From: Flavipsychrobacter sp.
GTDB taxonomy: Bacteria; Bacteroidota; Bacteroidia; Chitinophagales; Chitinophagaceae
DNA length: 64,000 bases
Reading direction: 5' to 3'
NCBI GenBank assembly: GCA_016786665.1
Contig: JAEUVZ010000018.1
Coordinates: 1 to 64,000 of the forward strand
Below, piece after piece: positions 1 to 8,080 of the stretch (its first letter is position 1; each line of letters starts with the position of its first letter). The notes beneath the pieces were generated by a model, which saw only the letters and a program-made list of their open reading frames with translations, searched no databases and was not told the origin of the DNA. Both the position numbers and the translations under genes were made by a program.

Positions 1-1748
1 CATACCGGCGTGGCAAGGCCTACTATCGAGTACACGCTGCTCTGGCTCGGGGAAACAGGGATCGTTACGCTCGTCGTTGTTATGTTGTTCAGCGTGTCCT
101 GGTCCGTACCGTCGCTGTATATCAGCTGGTACGGGGGAGCGCCCGCCAGGTTCACCGTCAGAGGGGTCGTGCCGCCGTTACAGATAGTGGCGTCGCCGCT
201 GATCGTAGAGCTCGGCTTCGGACCTACATTGATCGTTACCGGCATAGTAGAAGGACAACCCGGAGCCTGGCCTGTAATATTGGCCGTGTACACATAACTG
301 CCGGGAGATGGGTTGGCTATGATAGAAGCATTACCCAGCGAAGGAGTCCCCGCACCTGTAGGAAGGCCCGCACCCGTAGATGGCACCGCAGTCCAGGAAT
401 ACGCCAGCGGAGGGTGAGCACCGGTAATTACGATGTCGTCAACAGCCCATGTGCGGCTCCAGTATTGATACTGTCCATAGTCAGAATAAAACCGCAGGCG
501 TACATCGGCCTGGTTCAGGTAGCTGGCCAGGTTTACTGTTATTGTAGTAAAGTTATTGTAAGCGCCCACCTGCGTGCCGCCATAGCTATTGCCAACCGGT
601 GTCCAACTGGTACCTCCATTGGTGGATACCTCTACGCGAGAAGGCCAACTAGTGGTGCCGTAATACCACGACGTGCGGTAAGACAAATTCAATGTGGTGT
701 AGCCCATAGTGCTGAATGAGGGCGTTTGCATGAAGGTCTGGCTGCTGGTATTGTTGGTGTACATGTAGGTAATCATAAAATCACCACTGCCACTCGTAAA
801 TGTTAATCCTGTCGACTGATTGTCATATTGGCTTCCACTGGTCGATTTTATCCAGCCGGTACCCGCCGCGTTGGAACTTGTAGTTACCGACATAGAATGA
901 GAAGTACCATTGAAGTTCTCAGAGAATAACGTATCCGGCAGCGGAGGCGCGGAAATGGTCAGCGGCTGATCGTTGGGAGGCGTACATAACGCCGTGGTTG
1001 TATTGGGAGTTAGCTGGTTGGCCGTTACGGTGATAGTAACGGGGCTGGAGGTATCCGTCAGGTTAGAGGGAAGACACTTAACCCAGCAACGATATTGATA
1101 GCTTGATGTGATAGGAGTGGTAACCGTGTAAGCCGGAGTGGCCAAAATTCCGCTCTGGTTGGTCCAGGTAGTTCCACCTACCGGCCTCACCTGCCACTGA
1201 AACTGCATGCTATCGGATACCATAACTGTTGGCAGGTTCAACGAAGGCGTAGCCTGGCAAAGATAATTCGTCTTGGTAGCGGTGGCGGCACCGGCGGTAG
1301 GCTGACCCGAACATACCGGGTTACAGCTAGACCAATACGCCAACGTGCGGGTGTAGACCGCACCGCCGCAACCAAAATTGGTATTGTGTATCCGGTACTG
1401 ACCCGTAGAAGTACAAGTCCAGTTTAATTGAGAGCCTAAGCCACAATTATCATCGTTCCATGCCAATGGATTATTGCTCAGGTCAGTCAGTGTAAGGTAG
1501 GGGTCGCCACTATAACTCCCCCCGTTGGAACAGTAGGTAAAGGTGTACTGGCAACCGGCAATAGCCGTAAACTGGTGATACACCACAGAGGTAGAACTGA
1601 TGGTTTGCCAGGTGGTGTTTACATTAATAGGTGTACTGGCTGTGGTAGCTGTACACTGTGCATCGCTTCGATAGACAAAGAGTGATGACAGCGCCACCAA
1701 ACCCATTACTCTTTTCCTTAAGGAGTTTAGAAGTATACGGTGTTTCAT
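1..1748 (-). CDS. Large secreted adhesin-like protein, N-terminal part (C-terminus outside window)
   Basis: The frame is open from an ATG at 1748 down to base 3 without a stop, so about 582 residues are visible and the C-terminus is missing. Residues 1 to about 32 form a signal peptide with a long basic n-region (MKHRILLNSLRKR) ending in DAQ. A cysteine-rich domain about 110 residues long follows, of the kind that starts many Bacteroidota surface proteins. Then come Ig/PKD-like segments and, at about residues 285-440, a MAM or jelly-roll-like module (SENFNG, STNGGTSW, WAVDDI). Proteins of this architecture are normally T9SS cargo, but the sorting domain cannot be seen here. An adhesion or matrix role is inferred; no enzyme motif was noticed. 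Confidence 0.8.
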   Translation of the reverse strand, partial: MKHRILLNSLRKRVMGLVALSSLFVYRSDAQCTATTASTPINVNTTWQTISSTSVVYHQFTAIAGCQYTFTYCSNGGSYSGDPYLTLTDLSNNPLAWNDDNCGLGSQLNWTCTSTGQYRIHNTNFGCGGAVYTRTLAYWSSCNPVCSGQPTAGAATATKTNYLCQATPSLNLPTVMVSDSMQFQWQVRPVGGTTWTNQSGILATPAYTVTTPITSSYQYRCWVKCLPSNLTDTSSPVTITVTANQLTPNTTTALCTPPNDQPLTISAPPLPDTLFSENFNGTSHSMSVTTSSNAAGTGWIKSTSGSQYDNQSTGLTFTSGSGDFMITYMYTNNTSSQTFMQTPSFSTMGYTTLNLSYRTSWYYGTTSWPSRVEVSTNGGTSWTPVGNSYGGTQVGAYNNFTTITVNLASYLNQADVRLRFYSDYGQYQYWSRTWAVDDIVITGAHPPLAYSWTAVPSTGAGLPTGAGTPSLGNASIIANPSPGSYVYTANITGQAPGCPSTMPVTINVGPKPSSTISGDATICNGGTTPLTVNLAGAPPYQLIYSDGTDQDTLNNITTTSVTIPVSPSQSSVYSIVGLATPV

Positions 1749-2026
1749 ATTGCTATTCTATTTATGAATATTGTGCTTAATTAATTATTTGCAGCTGAAT
1801 ATATGCAAACAGCTAAACCGATAGCTTACAGGATTAGTTGTTGGTTAAAACTAATAATAAAAAATATTAGGGGCATGGTATATTACTAAAAATAATAGTA
1901 TTTATATATTATCTATGGGTATTTGCTTGATTTAAAAAAACTTACGGGATAGACATGCCTTCCCTTGAGGTTTAGTAACACTAGCTGTTTATTAACCCAA
2001 TATTAATAGAGAGAATTTTAAGAGTA

Positions 2027-2728
2027 CTAATTCTTCTTTTTCTTCTTCTTAGATTTCTTACTGAGGAGATAAGTGTAAGACACATCTATTGCCGCAACGT
2101 TCTGCGGGCGCTTCCGGTTGAAGCCGTCGTTGATAAAAAATTCCAGTGATATGTCGTGCCGCTTTTTGTAGAGATACTGAACTCCTGCGCCGTAGCGCAC
2201 ACGGAAGGGGGATAGTCCGCCATCCTCCAGTTCGCTGAAGTGATCAGCATAGGTATATACATCGCACTTCTTATTGTATGCATACTTAACCATCAGCCGG
2301 TTGCGGAGTACACGCTCAGCGGGGTATGCTTCCAGGTATTCCGCATCAAAGTAATCCTGGTCTTGCTGGTAACGCAGCCGGTAACTGATGTCAAATTTAT
2401 CTATCCCATACTTTACTCGTGTAAACACAAAGTAGCGGTGATAGTCTTGCTGGTAGGAGGTGTTGTAACGGTATTCGGCACCAGCCTCCCATCCCCTGGC
2501 AATTTTGTAACTGGCCCTCAACGAAAACATACTGCGCAGAAACTCAGTACCTCCCTGGTGGGTAGTCAGCCGGTAGCGGCCGGTCAGTTCCAGCTTTTTT
2601 ACCGGTTCATAACTTACCCCGGCATTCAGCCGCAGGCGGGTATCGGCAATCGTTTGCGCGCCTGGAACTGCGGGAACTCCCACCAGCAACAACGATGTAA
2701 CTAATATGTAATTGCAGAGCTCACGCAT
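2027..2728 (-). CDS. DUF2490 outer-membrane beta-barrel protein
   Basis: This 233-residue protein has a signal peptide (residues 1-24, ending PGAQ) followed by alternating amphipathic strands rich in Tyr and Arg (GRYRL, EYRYN, SYRLRYQQD). This is typical of DUF2490, a family predicted to form an outer-membrane beta-barrel of unknown function. It is the last gene of the CotH operon, and its start overlaps the stop of the DUF4956 gene by one base (TAATG). An oddity is the C-terminus: after the presumed last strand (VSYTYLL) it carries a lysine-rich tail, SKKSKKKKKKN, instead of ending on the aromatic residue usual for BAM substrates. The family call is fairly sure; the function is not known. 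Confidence 0.8.
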   Translation of the reverse strand: MRELCNYILVTSLLLVGVPAVPGAQTIADTRLRLNAGVSYEPVKKLELTGRYRLTTHQGGTEFLRSMFSLRASYKIARGWEAGAEYRYNTSYQQDYHRYFVFTRVKYGIDKFDISYRLRYQQDQDYFDAEYLEAYPAERVLRNRLMVKYAYNKKCDVYTYADHFSELEDGGLSPFRVRYGAGVQYLYKKRHDISLEFFINDGFNRKRPQNVAAIDVSYTYLLSKKSKKKKKKN

Positions 2729-3384
2729 TAATCATCATCTATTACGCCAGCCATTTTGGTTTCATTCTCTTTAGAGTAGTAATAGCAATGTATTACCGCT
2801 ACATCCTTCAAAAAGTCGATGCGGATAATATCTACGCGGTGTACAGGCAGGCCGGTTCGCTTGTTGATGTCTTCCAGCATATCGCTGCGTTTGTCGGGGT
2901 GTATCAGGTCTATACGTTCGTACACCATCTCCTTTACGTTCTCGTGAGTGAGGTTGATAAACCTATCGAGAATAATGGTAAGGACAAGAATGAACAGGTT
3001 GCAGCAAATGAGGATAACGAAATTATCGTCTACCGTAGCCAGCGCATTAATAATACCTATCGATACACACACAAAGAAATACCCCATCTCTTTCACGGGC
3101 ACTACCACGGTGCGGTATCGCATAATAGAGAATATCGCAAAGAGCCCGAACGCAAAACCAATCTTAATCTTGGTAGCGCTGAGCAGGAAACAGATAAGGA
3201 AGTTGAGACAGTTGAACAGGAAGAAGGTAAATAAAAAGTCTTTGTTCTTGTGGCGGGGATAGTAGATGACCCGTACCAGCATGAATACCGCCAGGATATT
3301 AATCCCAAAGCGTACCAATAGTTCCATTACACTAAATCCCAGGTCTTTACCCTCCAGCAAGCCTTCCGTTAAAACTTGTTCCAT
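2728..3384 (-). CDS. DUF4956 integral membrane protein
   Basis: This 218-residue protein matches DUF4956. About four hydrophobic segments occupy residues 20-135, including a conserved-looking FAIFSIMRYRT stretch, and a soluble cytoplasmic C-terminal domain follows (residues 140-218, ending GVIDDD). DUF4956 proteins are commonly encoded beside VTC-domain proteins, and here the first 38 nt overlap the 3' end of the VTC gene, which suggests translational coupling. A shorter start at Met20 (MELLVRF) would remove the overlap and is possible. Its likely role is as the inner-membrane partner of the VTC protein, by association only. Confidence 0.85.
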   Translation of the reverse strand: MEQVLTEGLLEGKDLGFSVMELLVRFGINILAVFMLVRVIYYPRHKNKDFLFTFFLFNCLNFLICFLLSATKIKIGFAFGLFAIFSIMRYRTVVVPVKEMGYFFVCVSIGIINALATVDDNFVILICCNLFILVLTIILDRFINLTHENVKEMVYERIDLIHPDKRSDMLEDINKRTGLPVHRVDIIRIDFLKDVAVIHCYYYSKENETKMAGVIDDD

Positions 3385-4150
3385 ACAGATTTTGAATTTT
3401 GTTGATTTTGCTTAAGATCATCTTGAAGGCGTTGTGCTTTACGTCCTTCTTTATCAGGGTGATGCCGAGGATATATTTACTAATGCTCCCGGGGGGGATG
3501 CGCTGTGCTTTAAGTTCTTTAATAATGGCGCTGTGCAGGTTGGTCTTGTCCTGCTTCACTTCTATAATCACTACCTTATCAACGGCGACAGAATCCCCGT
3601 TGTAACCAAACTGCAGGGAAAGATCTATGGTGAACCGCTCTGTAAGCGCTTTGCTGACAAACGTTATCCGGTTGAACGAATTGAGGAGGCTAAGGTTTAG
3701 CTGCTCCACGCTGTGCTTGGCATACTTTTCTTTCACTACCGCATACTCCGGCTCTGTAAGCTCCTGCAGCAGGTTGTCTACGCGCTTCCGGTATTTGTCG
3801 GTTCGGTAGCCTTTGTACTTTTTCTTTATCTCAAAAAAAGAAAGGTTATTGTCCAGGTATTGACGGCAACGCACCTTTACGCGGTTGTTCAGGCCATTGT
3901 GGTGGTCTTTGTAAAACTGGTGCCCGGGCGTATCAAAATAAATAGTATTGTACGAAAATAACCGCGTGCCATTAATATCCAGTACCCGGTACTCACCCAG
4001 TATGTTGCGCATTATCTCCGGCAGGCGGCTGATGTGCATTACATACTTACGGTCTATCCGGTTCAGGAGCTTTACGCTGTCCATTTCCTCCAGGCTGATG
4101 GTTTCGGCCTGTTGCAACACCCCCTGTACTTCCCGCAGGTATTCTGTCAT
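3347..4150 (-). CDS. VTC domain protein, polyphosphate polymerase-like
   Basis: This 267-residue soluble protein has the VTC fold, the triphosphate-tunnel catalytic domain of eukaryotic vacuolar polyphosphate polymerase. Basic and acidic tunnel residues appear in the expected order: RKYV (Lys35), RVKVRCR (Arg90, Arg94, Arg96), FFEIKKKY (Glu107, Lys109), FNRITF (Arg161), ERFTID (Arg172) and IIEVKQDK (Glu197, Lys199). There is no signal peptide or membrane segment, so it should be cytoplasmic, perhaps docked to the DUF4956 protein. Its start overlaps the upstream stop by one base. In yeast the domain makes polyphosphate from ATP; for bacterial homologues the substrate is not established. The tunnel looks intact. 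Confidence 0.88.
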   Translation of the reverse strand: MTEYLREVQGVLQQAETISLEEMDSVKLLNRIDRKYVMHISRLPEIMRNILGEYRVLDINGTRLFSYNTIYFDTPGHQFYKDHHNGLNNRVKVRCRQYLDNNLSFFEIKKKYKGYRTDKYRKRVDNLLQELTEPEYAVVKEKYAKHSVEQLNLSLLNSFNRITFVSKALTERFTIDLSLQFGYNGDSVAVDKVVIIEVKQDKTNLHSAIIKELKAQRIPPGSISKYILGITLIKKDVKHNAFKMILSKINKIQNLYGTSFNGRLAGG

Positions 4151-4554
4151 TAAATATTTACTTTAAAATCAGGAACTTCCACTTCACCCTTTTTATCGGT
4201 CACTTCTACCTCCTGTATAAAGTGCTGCTGGCCCTCCGGCGAAGTCAGCACCGCGGTATCGCTCTTGGCAAACACCCATACCTTGTATTTGCCTTTGCGC
4301 AAAAAGTTGAACTGGTAAGAGCCATCGTACGAGGTGCGTATATCATCAAAATGCTCGCTACCATCCGCGGCCCCTATGTACACTCTTATTTCTCCCAGGT
4401 AGCCTTCTGATATAAGGGTTTTACCCGAAGTAAAATCGTAGGCATACACCTTTCCCTTTACAGAAGCCAGGCCCCCAGGGCCCGGCTCCTTTTTGCAAGA
4501 TATAATTAGTAAGCTAACAAGAAAGGGTAATGCAATCTTAATTCTATTCCTCAT
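4150..4554 (-). CDS. Small lipoprotein with carboxypeptidase-regulatory-like fold
   Basis: This 134-residue protein has a lipoprotein signal with the lipobox LIISC (Cys about residue 20). The mature part is a single beta-sandwich resembling the carboxypeptidase regulatory or CNA-B-like domain: VKGKVYAYD, then TSYDGSYQFNFLRKGKYKVWV. Such domains often act as binding or structural modules on the periplasmic or surface face of Bacteroidota envelopes. It lies 8 nt downstream of the CotH gene and overlaps the VTC gene by one base, so it belongs to this operon. The fold assignment is from sequence pattern only. Confidence 0.75.
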   Translation of the reverse strand: MRNRIKIALPFLVSLLIISCKKEPGPGGLASVKGKVYAYDFTSGKTLISEGYLGEIRVYIGAADGSEHFDDIRTSYDGSYQFNFLRKGKYKVWVFAKSDTAVLTSPEGQQHFIQEVEVTDKKGEVEVPDFKVNI

Positions 4555-4562
4555 AATACGCT

Positions 4563-7500
4563 CTACCGGACGAGTGTCAGGTCTCCTTTAAACATTTTGT
4601 CTTTTCTGGTTCCCTGCGGGTTCTCAAAATTCACTTTTATCTGGTAGAAGTAAGTACCTATATCTACCGGCGCACCACGCCAGGTACCATCCCATCCCTC
4701 TCTCGGGTCAGTGGTCTGGAATACTACTTCGCCAAAGCGGTTGAAGATGCGGAAGTCTACGCTGCGTACATCAACACCCGGCATAATTTTGAACAGGTCG
4801 TTCACGCCATCTTTATTAGGAGAGAACGCCGTAGGTATCGTAATGGTCTCGTCTACCGGTGGTGGTATCTCGGTAAAGTTAGCCACTATGCTGTCCTGGT
4901 CTACGTAGCGGAACGATACGTCAGCCTCTTTATCCGACATCACAAAAGTGGTAGTGGAGAGGTTGCGCGTCCAGTCAGTAAACCTCCAGTTGAATATTGG
5001 CTTCGCCATCAGGCTGTAGGAATATTTTCTATCCAGCTTCATTTTGTGCGGATAACCTGAAATCAATTCTCCATTGAAGTGGATGGTTCCTTTACCCCGT
5101 GGATATACATCGAATACCACATACACAGAATCCGGATCAGGGAAAGGCACAAAGTGAGCGATAACAGTATCCTCGTTCTGGTAAGTGTAGGTAACCACTT
5201 CATCAGAGTCTACCGGCGCAAAGACGCTCATCGCATCCCACTTGGTCCAGTTCACGAAACGGTGGAGCGGCACGATAGGCTGTGCCAGCAGCGAGTAAGC
5301 CTGGGACCGGTCTAACTTCAGCGTCTGCGGATAAGCCGGTATCGTGGTACCATTCAGCGTAATGCTTCCGGTTCCCGGAGGGTCAACGATGAAGGTTACA
5401 TTGATGGAATCTGGATCAGGAACAAATACAAAGTGCGCTATCACGGTATCTTTCTCGCTGAAGTTGTAGGTGATGCTCACGGTAGTATCATCCGGTGAGA
5501 ACACACTGGTCGTGCGTTTCTTTTCCCAGTTCACCAGTCCCCAGCTGAAGATAGGTTCCGCTTCCAGGGTGTAGGTGATGTTCTTATTAAGGGTGAGCGT
5601 AGTGGGGTAGGTGGCTATCTGTGTACCATTCAGCCTTATGTAGCCGCTGGTAGCCGGGTCTACGTCAAAAGTCACTTCAATGGAATCAGGATTATAATAA
5701 ACGAATACGGCCGTTATAGAGTCGTCGTCGTTAAAGTCGTACGTTACCGGGTTTGCGAGGTTGTTCACCGTAAAGGTATTGCCGTTGGCCGTTTTCTCCC
5801 AGTGGTCGAAAATCCAGTTGGCTGTAGTGGAAATCGCCTGCAGGGTATGCACCGTATCCGACATCACGAGCTTGCTTCCCGGATATGGATTGAGTGTACT
5901 GGCGTCCAACTCAATTTTACCTATGTTAGCCGGGAACACATTCCATTTCAGGTTGCGCATCTGCAGGTCCAGGCAAGTATCAATCTTACCCGTGATCACT
6001 GCACAGCGGCCAACAATCTGATTGCGGGCATACTGCACGTTGTTCTGCCACTGGGCAAAATTGGCACCCCAGCGGGTACACTGCCGCTGCATTTCCGGCG
6101 TAATGATAGCGTGGATGGAGTCGAAGTGGTACAATATATTTTCACACTTGAACGGGCCGTTCAGCATGTCTATCCACGTCTGCTTGTACAGCATTGTGAA
6201 GTCAGGATTCTGAAGCAGCCGGGCCAGCATGTCGGTGTGTTTAATATTCGAGTTGTTCTGGAACATGCTGATGGGGTCGCAGGGGTCGTTCTGATACGTG
6301 GTATTACCTACCCCGGTATAGTTTTGCCCCAGGTCCAGGATGTTATCTTCATCCCACAGAATGTACCGCCATTTTTCGCCTTGCCCGCCCCGGCCTCTCC
6401 ACCACATGGTGTTCCAGTTCAGCCAGTCGGTATTTACCAGGTATTGGTTAAAGATGAAGTACTGTATAAAGCTTTCCACGTTCAGGTACTGTGTAACGTG
6501 ATTGTAGTTAGCGGCATTGGCCATGTTATTGGCCATTATAAAGTTGTAAAGATTGTTCCAGCCGGTATCGCTTCCATACTCTACGTTCAGGCCACCCCAG
6601 TAGCGGAGCATATCCACCTTCTTTTCAGACTGGCCATAGTTGTATTCCGTATAGTCGGCATCTACGCGCTCGCGTATTTCGTAAAGCCCCCAGTATTGCC
6701 CGTTGATAAACAAGATAGTTGGTTCGTAACGGCGGAAGTCCATTTCCAGCGCGTAGCGCTCCGCCAGTGTTTGCGCGAAGGCGTCACGCATGTGCGCGGC
6801 GCGGAAAGGCCCACCATCAAAGTTGTCAGAACCTGCAGCCTTTATCAGTATCACGCCAAAAGTATCGCGGGTTGTTCCGCTGAAAAGGGGGTAATCTATA
6901 TCGGCATTAACACCCGACTCGTCCCTTACGTGGAAGCGCATACCCTTTTGCGGAAACATCCATGAGTCATTACCGTGGCGGCGCACCTGCCCTTCTACCT
7001 CAAACTGGAACGTCTTGTTCTTGTCGAAGAACTCCAGGGAAGAATATTGCTGCTGCCCGCTGGCAAATAGCTGGTTGTAGTTACCCGTTACAGAAAGAAC
7101 ATTAACGGTGGTATTTTCATTTATCAGGTACGTATTGGTTTCTACAAAGCTGGGGGCTATCAGCGGGTTGGTGCTGAAGGCACGCGCCTTTATTACCGTA
7201 GTAACCGCTACGTTGATAGGGCCGGTGTAAAGCGTAGAAGCAGTAGTAGGCACGGTACCATTGGTAGTGTAGTAGATAGACACATTGGGGTCGGGGCTGC
7301 TCAGCACAATGTTTTGCGCTACCGTATAGTTGCCCGGGGCCACGCTAAAGGCAGGCTTGGTAGCATAGCCGGTGAGCGCGTTGGCATTGGCTGCATTGGG
7401 TGTAGGCGTGGCGAAAAGCGCCCAGGAAGGAGCACCATCCGTAGTGCGGCCGCGGGAGTGGCCCACATAGGTGCGGTACAGAGATGTAGAATCTAAGATA

Positions 7501-7868
7501 TTTCCCGCAGGGTCGGCAAAAACAAATTTTTCACCGCGTGTCTGCTTCAGCTTAAAGGATGTGTGGATGTTGCCACCCGCTACAATGTTCCTATCGCTGC
7601 AAAAAACCATACGACGGGCACCGGGATTAATGGTTACACCCGCAGGTATCTGGTACTTCTGTACATCGTTAGCGTCATCACTCAGCCAGTAGCCCGTAAG
7701 GTTAACGGTAGTGCCGCCGGCGTTGTAGAGCTCCACCCAATCCTCATACTGGTTGTAATTATCCAGGTACGAATTGAGGTTGGAACACGAATACTCATTT
7801 ATCACCACTTGAGCGCGGCTGAACGTACTTGCAGCTAGTATGACTAATAGCGTAAAAAGTCTCTTCAT
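4563..7868 (-). CDS. Secreted CotH kinase-family protein with lamin-tail domain and T9SS type B tail
   Basis: This 1101-residue protein is the first gene of the operon. In order: signal peptide (1-19), lamin-tail domain (about 20-135, INEYSCSN, WVELYNAGG), a chitobiase/hexosaminidase C-terminal-like beta domain (about 170-250, SIYYTTNGTVPT), CotH domain (about 255-640), four divergent InlB-like repeats (about 646-1005, each ending near DSI/DTV-A-F), and a gliding-motility-associated C-terminal (type B T9SS sorting) domain (about 1015-1101, PTAFSPNKDG to GDLTLVR). CotH of Bacillus phosphorylates spore-coat proteins; the metal-binding W-D-x-D motif is intact here (Trp505-Asp506-Glu507-Asp508), as is an N-lobe basic motif (QKGMRF). 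It is expected outside the cell or on the outer-membrane surface. Its substrate is unknown. Confidence 0.9.
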   Translation of the reverse strand: MKRLFTLLVILAASTFSRAQVVINEYSCSNLNSYLDNYNQYEDWVELYNAGGTTVNLTGYWLSDDANDVQKYQIPAGVTINPGARRMVFCSDRNIVAGGNIHTSFKLKQTRGEKFVFADPAGNILDSTSLYRTYVGHSRGRTTDGAPSWALFATPTPNAANANALTGYATKPAFSVAPGNYTVAQNIVLSSPDPNVSIYYTTNGTVPTTASTLYTGPINVAVTTVIKARAFSTNPLIAPSFVETNTYLINENTTVNVLSVTGNYNQLFASGQQQYSSLEFFDKNKTFQFEVEGQVRRHGNDSWMFPQKGMRFHVRDESGVNADIDYPLFSGTTRDTFGVILIKAAGSDNFDGGPFRAAHMRDAFAQTLAERYALEMDFRRYEPTILFINGQYWGLYEIRERVDADYTEYNYGQSEKKVDMLRYWGGLNVEYGSDTGWNNLYNFIMANNMANAANYNHVTQYLNVESFIQYFIFNQYLVNTDWLNWNTMWWRGRGGQGEKWRYILWDEDNILDLGQNYTGVGNTTYQNDPCDPISMFQNNSNIKHTDMLARLLQNPDFTMLYKQTWIDMLNGPFKCENILYHFDSIHAIITPEMQRQCTRWGANFAQWQNNVQYARNQIVGRCAVITGKIDTCLDLQMRNLKWNVFPANIGKIELDASTLNPYPGSKLVMSDTVHTLQAISTTANWIFDHWEKTANGNTFTVNNLANPVTYDFNDDDSITAVFVYYNPDSIEVTFDVDPATSGYIRLNGTQIATYPTTLTLNKNITYTLEAEPIFSWGLVNWEKKRTTSVFSPDDTTVSITYNFSEKDTVIAHFVFVPDPDSINVTFIVDPPGTGSITLNGTTIPAYPQTLKLDRSQAYSLLAQPIVPLHRFVNWTKWDAMSVFAPVDSDEVVTYTYQNEDTVIAHFVPFPDPDSVYVVFDVYPRGKGTIHFNGELISGYPHKMKLDRKYSYSLMAKPIFNWRFTDWTRNLSTTTFVMSDKEADVSFRYVDQDSIVANFTEIPPPVDETITIPTAFSPNKDGVNDLFKIMPGVDVRSVDFRIFNRFGEVVFQTTDPREGWDGTWRGAPVDIGTYFYQIKVNFENPQGTRKDKMFKGDLTLVR

Positions 7869-8080
7869 AAATTAAGTGTGTATGAACAAATTATGTCTAA
7901 AATATTAAATTAAAGTCAACTAAAAAAAGCTAGTTAACATAAATAAATGTAAAATATTTTCTGGCGGGAAGGGAAGATTACAAATATAGACGTATTTGCC
8001 ATAATAATAGGTTGGAAAACTTCATAAAAATTTAATTTTGAAAAAAGTCCTACTTTTATAAGTCATACAGAATTAACAAC

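Noticed and set aside
10-297. Plus-strand open frames at 10-297 and 414-719
   Set aside because: They lie opposite the adhesin-like gene, whose minus-strand frame is open from 1748 to the window edge and begins with a signal peptide.
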